64,000 nucleotides of DNA from Tunicatimonas pelagia (lineage in GTDB: Bacteria; Bacteroidota; Bacteroidia; Cytophagales; Cyclobacteriaceae): contig NZ_CP120683.1 of NCBI RefSeq assembly GCF_030506325.1, positions 4,601,001-4,665,000 of the forward strand, given 5' to 3'. Both the position numbers and the translations under genes were made by a program. The stretch's first letter is position 1. Every line of letters begins with the position of its first letter. Positions 25,917 to 34,163 of the stretch are shown piece by piece. The notes under the pieces are model-generated. The model saw only the letters and a list, made by a program, of their open reading frames with translations, searched no databases and was not told the origin of the DNA.

Positions 25917-26762
25917 CTATTTCTTCACAGGAGTAAAATTTACTTCTTTACTCTTCGACTTGAGAAGATAGGCGTTTACCTCTACTGCTAATACGCTACT
26001 AAGTGATGTACCTTCAACAATCATTGCATTTTTTACAATAACTACTGAACCTTGTGGAACGGCAGTACTTATGTTATCATAGTATTTATTTAGTTCTGAT
26101 AAGTTGGAAAAAGTTTTACCAACCCTATCAGCAATTCTAAACCTTCCTACACTATCCCTATACGCATATAAAGCATGTCCGACCTTTTTTCCATTTGTTT
26201 TTGTCCACTTAACCCCAAAAATAATAACAGACTTTTTATTCTGTTTTGTAAGGATCTTTATTACATCTAGCGTTTTTACGTCTTTAGACTCTTTGATAAT
26301 AACACCTAATTTCTTCAACATAGGAATAAATTCGCTCATGTTCTTTGGCTGGAGTCTTCGGGTTAACCCTATGATATCGCTCGATCTAATAAATAGATTA
26401 TAACCAGTATGTCTAATAGCTTTAGCCGTAGCAACAGAAGCACACCACCCCCCGCTTGGATTAAATGTCCATTTAGCAAAACCCAACCTACCTAATTTAA
26501 AGATTGGCCCTGCAAAAGATAGTAATCTCAGCGAATCCTTGGCATACCCCCAACCTCCCTCTTTTACACCTTCTCCTAGTCGTAAAGTATCAACCAAGCC
26601 TGCCCCCAATTCCATTGCAGTACTTACAGCAGTAGCAGTTAGAACTCTTCCGTATCTATCAAGAATAGAATTATTGTTGTTCGCTACCCAATGATTTAAC
26701 AGTTGTTGCGTTTCCGTATGCTGCTCATCCCACCATAAAGCAATTTTTTCAAATTCTGACAT
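25917..26762 (-). CDS. Papain-like cysteine protease, candidate T6SS effector
   Basis: 281 residues from the ATG at 26762 (MSEFEKIALWWDEQ). The frame is open further upstream into tssC, but this start gives a clean 13-bp gap. Residues 1-100 are a helical, partly hydrophobic region containing TLRLGEGVKEGGWGYAKDSL. Then a papain-like order of catalytic residues is visible: Cys107 at the start of a helix (PSGGWCASVATA), His196 after a strand (KKVGHALYAYRD) and Asp212 on the next strand (RFRIADRVG). There is no signal peptide. It lies between the sheath gene tssC and the tube gene tssD and is visibly richer in A/T than its neighbours, which suggests acquisition. I infer an effector. No immunity gene is adjacent. 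Confidence 0.6.
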   Translation of the reverse strand: MSEFEKIALWWDEQHTETQQLLNHWVANNNNSILDRYGRVLTATAVSTAMELGAGLVDTLRLGEGVKEGGWGYAKDSLRLLSFAGPIFKLGRLGFAKWTFNPSGGWCASVATAKAIRHTGYNLFIRSSDIIGLTRRLQPKNMSEFIPMLKKLGVIIKESKDVKTLDVIKILTKQNKKSVIIFGVKWTKTNGKKVGHALYAYRDSVGRFRIADRVGKTFSNLSELNKYYDNISTAVPQGSVVIVKNAMIVEGTSLSSVLAVEVNAYLLKSKSKEVNFTPVKK

Positions 26763-26775
26763 ATTGATTATAAGT

Positions 26776-28140
26776 TTATTGCTCAGCATATTCTGACTGC
26801 CACTCCTCGGCGGTATCACCTTTCGTACCTCCAAGCTTCAGTAGGAAGTTTTTGGCGGGGAAGAAAGGGGTGATATGCAGGTCAATATTGATTCGTTTGG
26901 TTTCGGGGTCTTGCTCTAGTTTCATCAGTTTGTAGTCTTGAATGATCTTATCGCTACCCATAATGCTCTTGAGGTACTTGGAGATTTCCCGACTCAAATC
27001 TTTCTGCACCTTAGGCGTCCAGTTGACAAATGCCTGACGGTTTAAGAAATCGATAATCACTTTACCTACGTAGTCGAATACGCGAACGACCGAGTAGGTT
27101 TGCAAGCCAATATCGTTGCCGTTATAGAGCGTTTTGGCCGAGAACGCCATTACCTTTTCCCACTCTTTCACCATGGGTACTAAGCCACGCTTTTCCAACT
27201 CAGAAATCTCACTTTTCTTCAATGGGAAAGCTACGCCATCTACTTCGTTCAGGCCACCGTGCATTTTTCCGGCAGTAGGCTGGGCAATCAGGGTGCTGTA
27301 GATTTTTCCGGCTAAGGCCGTTGACGGCGGAATGTACATCGGTTCGTCCTCATCCAGGTCTTCGTACTGCTCACGCCCTACCAACCAGTTGCAGGTCATC
27401 ATTACATTAGAGCGGTGAATCTCGCCTCCGGTCAGGTTGGCCGCGTCAAATTCTTCCACCACTGCATCGGGATCATCCAGATGGCTAAAGTCCGTCACCA
27501 GCATAGTTTTGTTCTGGTAGGCAATCTTGGCCCATTTTTCTACTACTTTGTTAGAGCCTAGGTAGCCGGGGATAACCATTAATGAGTAGTTCTCGCGTAA
27601 ATCTAGCCTATCGTGACGGGCTTTTAGCTCTTCGGTAATTTTGTCGATCACTAAAGTGTTGTCCAGGTCTTTCAAACGGTCAATGTCCGCGTTGAAGATG
27701 GTAATGTTGCGAACTTTATCAGTTTCTGTGTTTTTGTAGAACATAGCCAGCGAGCGGTAGTTGCGCTCTAGCTCGGAGGTTTCGCCTAAGGCTTTTTTGA
27801 GATTTTCCTTTAGTAATTCCTCAGCTTTCTCTACTTTTTCTTGGCATTGGTCTACCATCGCCGAAATATCATCGTTTTCGCTGAGTAAATCGTGCCAGAG
27901 TTGTAACTGCTTCTTAAGCTTCTGCCGCTCCTCTTTTTTAGCTCCTTCGGTGAGGAAGATATTTCGTCGGGCTTTACCCTCGGGGTTCATCACTTTCGCT
28001 CCGTCTACCGAGGATTCAATGAGTTCAAACCCGCCGTATTCGATGAGTTCGTCGGAGCTTTCTTCTAAAACTTTTTTGGGGTTATCTAGTGCCACCTCTT
28101 TGGTTGCAACTTGGGCGGTTTGTGCTTTTTCTTCTGCCAT
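26776..28140 (-). CDS. tssC: TssC (VipB), T6SS large sheath subunit
   Basis: 454 residues, matching the sheath large-subunit family. Key stretches are NITIFNADIDRLKDL, YSLMVIPGYLGSNKVV, the LVGREQYEDLDEDEP region, and GNDIGLQTYSVVRVFDYVGKV, ending with DLHITPFFPAKNFLLKLGG. TssB and TssC interlock to form the contractile sheath around the Hcp tube. It follows tssB by 46 bp, in the normal order. Confidence 0.95.
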   Translation of the reverse strand: MAEEKAQTAQVATKEVALDNPKKVLEESSDELIEYGGFELIESSVDGAKVMNPEGKARRNIFLTEGAKKEERQKLKKQLQLWHDLLSENDDISAMVDQCQEKVEKAEELLKENLKKALGETSELERNYRSLAMFYKNTETDKVRNITIFNADIDRLKDLDNTLVIDKITEELKARHDRLDLRENYSLMVIPGYLGSNKVVEKWAKIAYQNKTMLVTDFSHLDDPDAVVEEFDAANLTGGEIHRSNVMMTCNWLVGREQYEDLDEDEPMYIPPSTALAGKIYSTLIAQPTAGKMHGGLNEVDGVAFPLKKSEISELEKRGLVPMVKEWEKVMAFSAKTLYNGNDIGLQTYSVVRVFDYVGKVIIDFLNRQAFVNWTPKVQKDLSREISKYLKSIMGSDKIIQDYKLMKLEQDPETKRINIDLHITPFFPAKNFLLKLGGTKGDTAEEWQSEYAEQ

Positions 28141-28186
28141 GGGGGTATGGTTAAGTAGGTGAGTAAAATGGAATAGGTAGCTACTA

Positions 28187-28630
28187 TTATTCGGCCTGCT
28201 CTATTTCTTGGATCATTGCCTGTAACGCTTGTAAGTAAGCTTGCTTCGCTTCAGGGTTTTGCAAGGCTGTTTTCAGGATTTTATTAGACTTTAGTTGCTT
28301 CATAAATTTGTGGTAGCCATCCTGCTGGGCATGGAGGTCTTTTAAGAACGCACTTTGTTCTACGATACCCTTCTTAGTGAAATCACCTAAGGTAGAAAAT
28401 TTTAGTTCTTCATCTACCGAAGTGCCGTCTTCGGTGTCAAACGCAACTTTCACATTCGGCTTAAAATGGTCAAACACTTCGTTCACCGTCTTTAGTCCGG
28501 TAATCGGTTCGGGTTTGGTAGGTCGCGAACTTAGTTTCTGCACCAACAAAGTACGGTTGGATGAGATTTGCGTAATCGCTTCAAAGGATTGTTGCGGTAC
28601 TAGTTGACCGCCAATTTCAACTTCATTCAT
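28187..28630 (-). CDS. tssB: TssB (VipA), T6SS small sheath subunit
   Basis: 147 residues. The family core is visible in NRTLLVQKLSSRPTKPEP, HFKPNVKVAF and TLGDFTKKGIVEQSAFLKDL, followed by a C-terminal helical tail (YLQALQAMIQEIEQAE). TssB binds TssC to make the sheath and exposes the helix recognised by ClpV after contraction. It lies 63 bp after clpV and before tssC. Confidence 0.93.
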   Translation of the reverse strand: MNEVEIGGQLVPQQSFEAITQISSNRTLLVQKLSSRPTKPEPITGLKTVNEVFDHFKPNVKVAFDTEDGTSVDEELKFSTLGDFTKKGIVEQSAFLKDLHAQQDGYHKFMKQLKSNKILKTALQNPEAKQAYLQALQAMIQEIEQAE

Positions 28631-28693
28631 AGGTTAGATATTCTCTAAATTATCAATTTATTAATTAAAGTATGCTATAAAATACCACTTGTC

Positions 28694-31168
28694 TTATTCG
28701 TATTTCCATACTAGTTCCCCCATATCATCCACATCCAATTCAATGACTGAGCCTTTTTTTACGCTTCCGGCGATGATAAGCTTAGAAATAGGTCGGCGCA
28801 ACTGGTTGCGAATGACTCCGGTGAGCGGTCGTGCTCCGTATTCGGGAGTGTAGCCTGACAGTGCCAACTGCTGCTTGGCTTTATCGGAAATGTTGAGGGC
28901 AATTCCTTGTTTACCCAGCAGTGCTAGTAGTTTCTTCACGTGGATGTCAAAAATCTTCACCACATTCTCTTCCTGGATGGGGGCGAAAGGAACAATTTCA
29001 GTGACCCGCGCCAGGAACTCCGGACGGAAGCTGCCCCGCATCCGTTCCATCATCTGCTGGGAAGTAGGTAACTCTCCCTCAGCAAAAGTATCCATGATGT
29101 ACTGACTGCCGATGTTGGAGGTGAACAGCACTACTGCGTTAGAGAAGTCGCCTTCTTTGCCCAGTCGGTCGTGCAGCTTGCCTTCGTCCATAATTTGCAA
29201 GAAGATATCAAAGACTGAAGCATGGGCTTTCTCGATTTCGTCAAACAGCACTACGGCGTAAGGCTTCTCTCGGATTTTGTTGACCAGAATGCCGCCTTCT
29301 TCGTAGCCCACGTAGCCCGCCGGAGCGCCCAGTAGCACGGCTGCCGAATGTTCTTCCTTGAACTCCGACATATCGAAGCGCAGCAGCGTAGACTCATCAT
29401 TGAACAGAAATTCGGCCAGCGACTTAGCCAGTTCGGTTTTACCCGTTCCGGTGGGGCCGAGGAAGAAGAACGAACCAATCGGTTGACCGGGCTTAGTTAG
29501 ACCGGAACGAGACTCTAGTACGGCATCGGAGATCACTTTAATGGCGTGGTCTTGCCCGATTACCCGCTGCTTCAAGTGCTCTTCCATATTCAAGAGCTTC
29601 TCCCGCTCTTTGGTCTGAATTTTCCCTAATGGAATGCCCGTTTTGTGGGCGACTACGGCGGCAACATCCGCCTTTTCTACGCTGCCCTTTTTATTTCCGG
29701 TCAACTTGAGTAGGGCATCAATGGTAGATTGCAGATAATCGCGCAGTGTCTCAGCTGTATCCAGTTCCTTCTCATCGATATCATCCTCTAGTTGGCTGAA
29801 TAATATCGGACTGACTTTATCTTTCAGTTCGCGGTGGAACCAGCGCAGTTCAGCCAGCGTATCGCTCACCGCTTCGGTGGCAGAGGCTTTCAGTTTTTCT
29901 TCGAGTTGCTGTAGCTCTTTTTCGGAGGTTTCATCTGCCATACGGATAGCAGCCATGGTGCGGTCAAGCAAATCGATGGCTGAGTCGGGCAAACGACGGT
30001 CTTTGATGTAGCGTTTGGCGAGTTGCACCGCTTCGCGGGGAGTACCTTTTCCGACGGTGATGGTATGGTGCTGTTCGTAAAGGGGAACTAACGTTCGCAC
30101 CATACGTTCAGCCACGGTTACATCCGGTTCTTCTACCCGCAGTACTTCAAAGCGACGGCTAAAGGCTTCTTCTTTCTCAATGTATTTGCGGTACTCTTCG
30201 TTAGTTGTCGCCCCAATGACGGTAATCTCGCCCCGAGCTAGTTCAGGTTTGAGTAGATTAGCCGCTCCGCTGCCGACTGGGCCAGTGCTATCTAGCATTA
30301 GGTGCAACTCATCAATAAAGAGAATCGCCTTTTCAAAGGTCTTAACTTCTTTGATAATATTTTTTAGTCGGTCTTCTACTTCACCTTTGTAAGATGCCCC
30401 AGCCACCAATGAACCTAAGTCTAGTTCAAACAATACGGCTGAGGCTAGGTATGCGGGGACTTTCTCGTTCACGATATCCAGGGCAAAACCATCGGCGAGA
30501 GCGGTTTTACCGACACCGGGTTCACCCACAATAAGTACATTGGGTTTAGTGCGCCGTCCGAGAATTTCCACCATCATGCGGGTTTCGCGATCACGACCGA
30601 TGATGGGGTCAATCTTACCTTCGCGGGCTAGTGAGGTTTTGTCGTTGCAGTACTTGAATAAAGCTTTGGTTTTGCTAGGAGTAGATTTTTTGGGTTTAGT
30701 CCCGGCTGCAGGGGAAATTGCTTCCTGAATAGCTTCTTCGGCTACGACGGTAGACAGCAGATCATCCGCCGTAAGCGGAAAGGTTTTAAGCTGATCTTTA
30801 GTGAAGGCAACATTGGGTTTGCACAGTGCTGCCAAAATTACCAGAGGACTAATATCTTCTTCATTGAGTTTGAGCCGAATCAAATCAGCTTCATTAATCA
30901 CGGATGAGACCTTTGCATCGCCCGGTGGCTCTTCGGGGATGCGGGTGTTCTTAGAGAGGTTTTCAATGCGGACTTCGGCCCACTCTTGCAGGTACGGAAT
31001 GTCTTGATCGAGGGATTCTAGCAGCTCGCGTAGCCCTACATCTTTATGCAACAGAGCGTGCAGCAAATGAGCGGGGGTAAACTGAGCGTTTTGATATTCT
31101 TTGGCTAACGATTGGGCAATCTGAATAGTCCGCTTGCTCTCATCCGTCAGCGTTAAGGTTGATAACAT
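28694..31168 (-). CDS. clpV: ClpV (TssH), AAA+ sheath-recycling ATPase
   Basis: 824 residues. An N-terminal Clp-N repeat domain (QFTPAHLLHALLHKDVGLRE) comes first. The first AAA+ module has Walker A GEPGVGKT near 215-222 and Walker B FIDELHLM. A coiled M-domain follows, and the second AAA+ module has GPTGTGKT near 571-578 and VVLFDEIEKAH, then the small C-terminal domain. It disassembles contracted TssBC sheath. Placement with tssBC makes ClpV more likely than ClpB. It is separated from the upstream gene by 266 bp without a gene, so the operon may have its promoter there. Confidence 0.93.
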   Translation of the reverse strand: MLSTLTLTDESKRTIQIAQSLAKEYQNAQFTPAHLLHALLHKDVGLRELLESLDQDIPYLQEWAEVRIENLSKNTRIPEEPPGDAKVSSVINEADLIRLKLNEEDISPLVILAALCKPNVAFTKDQLKTFPLTADDLLSTVVAEEAIQEAISPAAGTKPKKSTPSKTKALFKYCNDKTSLAREGKIDPIIGRDRETRMMVEILGRRTKPNVLIVGEPGVGKTALADGFALDIVNEKVPAYLASAVLFELDLGSLVAGASYKGEVEDRLKNIIKEVKTFEKAILFIDELHLMLDSTGPVGSGAANLLKPELARGEITVIGATTNEEYRKYIEKEEAFSRRFEVLRVEEPDVTVAERMVRTLVPLYEQHHTITVGKGTPREAVQLAKRYIKDRRLPDSAIDLLDRTMAAIRMADETSEKELQQLEEKLKASATEAVSDTLAELRWFHRELKDKVSPILFSQLEDDIDEKELDTAETLRDYLQSTIDALLKLTGNKKGSVEKADVAAVVAHKTGIPLGKIQTKEREKLLNMEEHLKQRVIGQDHAIKVISDAVLESRSGLTKPGQPIGSFFFLGPTGTGKTELAKSLAEFLFNDESTLLRFDMSEFKEEHSAAVLLGAPAGYVGYEEGGILVNKIREKPYAVVLFDEIEKAHASVFDIFLQIMDEGKLHDRLGKEGDFSNAVVLFTSNIGSQYIMDTFAEGELPTSQQMMERMRGSFRPEFLARVTEIVPFAPIQEENVVKIFDIHVKKLLALLGKQGIALNISDKAKQQLALSGYTPEYGARPLTGVIRNQLRRPISKLIIAGSVKKGSVIELDVDDMGELVWKYE

Positions 31169-31434
31169 AGATTAAGATAGTGTAAGTCTAGTTGTTAATC
31201 TTTAATGTTAGTGCTCGAGAACGGTAAAATGTAAACTACTCAGGTAGCATTTTTTATGGTACAACAACGAATAATCAACACTCTAATGTAGAAGGACTCT
31301 ACTAAAAATTCACCTTATAAACCTATTGTTTTTTCTTGGAAAAAGCAAATTTTGCACTACGTAAGTAGATACGAAAAAGTAAAGATCAACAGAAATCGAC
31401 CTAAAGGTTGGATAAGCGAAGCGAGATTGTAATT

Positions 31435-32109
31435 TTATTCTTGATCGCGCAGAAACTCAAAACCTACCCGCTTGCCAGTGCGGATGGCCGACAGCCCACT
31501 GGCTTGTAGTTTATCTTTTACGCTCAATTGCTTGCTTCCGTCAATGGGGGGAACGAATAAATCGAAGTCTATGGCATGGACTACGGCTGCCTCGGCCATT
31601 TGGTGTAGCGTTTTTTCATCGATAGGCTGCTGAGAGAAACTACTGTAGCGAAAAGCAAACTCCCGGCGGCCTTCCACAAAGAAGTGACGGTCTTTGTTGA
31701 TAAATATTCTCCCAATTAGGTAGCCCACATCCGACAATCGATTGTAACGCAATGAATCTGACAGGAAGTTATAGACCACAATCATTCCGCAGTAGGCACG
31801 GGTGGGGTCTTCCTTTACGTAGCCCGATTTGTGGACAAAGTATTCTGGGTTGAACGTAAACACATTGGTGTGCATCATAAATACCAGCATATCACCGGAG
31901 AAGCGTAACGATGATTCAAAGTCGCTTTGTGCTTTGTAAGCCACCTCTACCGGACTGTCTTCGCCCATCGCCCCGGCGGTATGCTTGGCAATGCCTTGCA
32001 GTACCTCATTAAGTTGTTGAAATACTTCTTTAGTCTGTTGGTAGATTTGTTGCTTAAGTACCCCTTTCTGTTGTAGGGCACTGATAATACGGTCGTTATT
32101 TGCTTCCAT
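31435..32109 (-). CDS. Unknown protein at the head of the T6SS locus
   Basis: 224 residues, soluble, with no signal peptide or membrane helix. The N-terminal third is helical and polar (LKQQIYQQTKEVFQQLNEVL). The middle has FSGDMLVFMMHTNVFTF and YCGMIVVYNFLSDSLRYNRL, and a basic C-terminal end carries KRVGFEFLRD. I do not recognise a family. It shares strand and orientation with clpV but stands 266 bp upstream, and it diverges from the sulfatase gene. It may be a T6SSiii accessory or simply a neighbour. Confidence 0.7.
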   Translation of the reverse strand: MEANNDRIISALQQKGVLKQQIYQQTKEVFQQLNEVLQGIAKHTAGAMGEDSPVEVAYKAQSDFESSLRFSGDMLVFMMHTNVFTFNPEYFVHKSGYVKEDPTRAYCGMIVVYNFLSDSLRYNRLSDVGYLIGRIFINKDRHFFVEGRREFAFRYSSFSQQPIDEKTLHQMAEAAVVHAIDFDLFVPPIDGSKQLSVKDKLQASGLSAIRTGKRVGFEFLRDQE

Positions 32110-32291
32110 AGTTGGGTTTGATTCTGTAAGAAGAAGTTTAATTTTAGGGGAAATGTTTTAACAATAGTGTTATAGTGCGGTGGTGTTACGTATGAGTGTA
32201 TTTCAGTCTAAGAGTCGGATTGTATGACGTTATACGCCCAAACATAACTGTACTATGACATTTAGCACCATAATACCAAAACACCTTTTCT

Positions 32292-33818
32292 ATGCTCCTA
32301 CGACTATTCCTCTTACTCAGCTTACTTATTGCTGCTTGCCAACCCCGTACTGATTCTTCTGAAGTAGATGATATACCGGATCACCCGCATATTGTCTACA
32401 TTCTGGCGGATGATTTGGGTTGGGGCGATATATCGGTTCAAAACCCCGACTCTAAAATTTCTACGCCCAATATTGACCGTTTGGCTCAGGAAGGAATACG
32501 CTTTACTGATATGCATACTCCCTCTTCGGTTTGTACTCCCACTCGTTATGGTATCCTGACCGGGGAATATGCCTGGCGCAGTCGACTAAAGCGAGGAGTG
32601 CTGTTTGGGTATGACTTGCCACTTATTCCTGAAAAGAAAGTAACCGTAGCTGACCTGTTGCAGCGCAATGGCTACTACACCGCCGGGGTAGGGAAGTGGC
32701 ATTTGGGTTTGCCTTATCAGATTAAAGAAGGCTCGGATTACCGGCAGCGGCACCAGGATTCAATAACAACGCTCGGCACTTCGGGGGATGTGGATATTCT
32801 TACAGCTTTTGAAGCGGGTGGTCCGACTGATTTAGGATTTGATGAGTACTACGGTATCCCAGCTTCGCTGGATATGGCTCCCTACGGCTATATTGAGAAT
32901 AACGGTTGGGAAACACCGCCTACTGACAGTGTAGCAGCCGAAGAGCGTAGTCCCGATTACGCCAAGGGCTTTTGGCGAGGTGGGGAGGCCTCGCCCGATT
33001 TTGACCATCGGCAAGTGTTACCCAAGATTACCGAACGAGCCGTACAAGTGATTGAAGAACACGGGCAAACCCGAGGCAATGAACCTTTGCTTCTGTACTT
33101 TCCGCTTAACGCCCCGCATACCCCCTGGTTGCCTACTGAAGAGTTCCGGGGAAAGAGTAAGGCGGGTAAGTACGGTGATTTTGTGGTGATGGTGGATGAT
33201 GTAGTAGGACAAGTGATGCAAGCATTAGATGAGCAAGGAATGACGGACAATACGCTTATCATTTTCACCAGTGATAACGGGGCGCATATAGACCATGTAG
33301 GCGAAGAGTACCAGCACGCAGGGAATGCTGACTGGCGGGGGCAGAAAGCTGATATTCACGAAGGTGGACATCGCGTACCTTTTATTGCCCGTTGGCCCAA
33401 GCGTATTCCAACAAATCAAACTTCTAGTGCTCTAGGTTGCCTCACCGATCTGATGGCGACGGCTGCTGCCATCATCGGGGATTCGCTGGCGGCGGAGGTT
33501 GGGGTAGACAGCTACAATCTGCTACCTGTTATGCTGGGCGAACAGCAAAACTTACACCGCGAAGCCGTAGTGCATCACTCGCTAGACGGCATGTTTTCAG
33601 TACGCAAAGGCGATTGGAAGTTGATTTTTGGGCTAGGCACCGGGGGCTTCACCCAGCCCCGCCGAGAGGAAGTTGCCGAAGGCGAACCTACCGGAAAACT
33701 ATACAACATAGCTGAAGACCCTGGTGAAAAGAATAACCTTTACGTGGAAGAATCGGAGAAGGTGGAAGAGCTGACCACTGTTTTATCTCAATATAAAACT
33801 GAGGGAAGGAGCCGTTAA
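32292..33818 (+). CDS. Lipoprotein sulfatase (arylsulfatase family, S1)
   Basis: 508 residues. The lipoprotein signal is MLLRLFLLLSLLIAAC with Cys16. The sulfatase core starts IVYILADDLGWGD with metal-binding Asp40 and Asp41. The formylglycine site is SSVCTPTRYGILTG, where Cys81 in the C-x-P-x-R motif must be oxidised by a sulfatase-modifying enzyme. The later IIFTSDNGAH holds further metal and active-site residues. These enzymes remove sulfate from sulfated polysaccharides or small aryl sulfates. There is no polysaccharide-utilisation locus next to it and no modifying enzyme in the window. The promoter region is shared with the divergent T6SS leader gene. Confidence 0.92.
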   Translation: MLLRLFLLLSLLIAACQPRTDSSEVDDIPDHPHIVYILADDLGWGDISVQNPDSKISTPNIDRLAQEGIRFTDMHTPSSVCTPTRYGILTGEYAWRSRLKRGVLFGYDLPLIPEKKVTVADLLQRNGYYTAGVGKWHLGLPYQIKEGSDYRQRHQDSITTLGTSGDVDILTAFEAGGPTDLGFDEYYGIPASLDMAPYGYIENNGWETPPTDSVAAEERSPDYAKGFWRGGEASPDFDHRQVLPKITERAVQVIEEHGQTRGNEPLLLYFPLNAPHTPWLPTEEFRGKSKAGKYGDFVVMVDDVVGQVMQALDEQGMTDNTLIIFTSDNGAHIDHVGEEYQHAGNADWRGQKADIHEGGHRVPFIARWPKRIPTNQTSSALGCLTDLMATAAAIIGDSLAAEVGVDSYNLLPVMLGEQQNLHREAVVHHSLDGMFSVRKGDWKLIFGLGTGGFTQPRREEVAEGEPTGKLYNIAEDPGEKNNLYVEESEKVEELTTVLSQYKTEGRSR

Positions 33819-33850
33819 TAATCCTTACTCCCTACTTGAGATGTGCCTAT

Positions 33851-34006
33851 CCCCGGACTTGTTCCGGGGTCTCCCATATAGTAAGGTAGGAAATGCTGGA
33901 ATTCGCTATGCTCATCCGGCAATACGTATTTGCTATTTATACTTTCCCCAGCTGAGGCTCCGCGAATGCCGGGGTCTCCATCATAGTAGGATAGAAACGC
34001 CGGAAC
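33851..34006. repeat. Intergenic repeat pair with a GC-rich hairpin
   Basis: This is the informative part of the 345-bp gap between the sulfatase and a permease. Two related units of about 38 bp begin CCGGGGTCTCC (33864 and 33969), continue with AGTA-RG-TAG-AAA and end in a C-T/C-GGAA block, matching at roughly 30 of 38 positions. The first is preceded by a 7-bp stem (CCCCGGA / TCCGGGG, 33851-33869). The rest of the gap shows no gene. The hairpin may terminate the sulfatase transcript. Confidence 0.55.
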
Positions 34007-34163
34007 AGGTCTGGCAATAGGTGAGAATCTGTGTTCGATTCCGAACAAGGGTGACCGTATTCGAACATGACTAAAGCTGCTTAATTGCCTATTTCGCCCA
34101 CTAAGCCTATTATCGGGGGTGGCATACGAATTGAACTAGGGTGGTTGTAAAAAACTAATACTT

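Noticed and set aside
15560-32109. Extracellular contractile injection system or prophage tail
   Set aside because: TssK, TssN, a ClpV ATPase, and the TssF/TssG pair identify a T6SS. There are no phage head, lysis or tail-length genes.
34020-34060. tRNA-like GTTCGATTCC sequence
   Set aside because: No acceptor, D- or anticodon stems could be formed around it.
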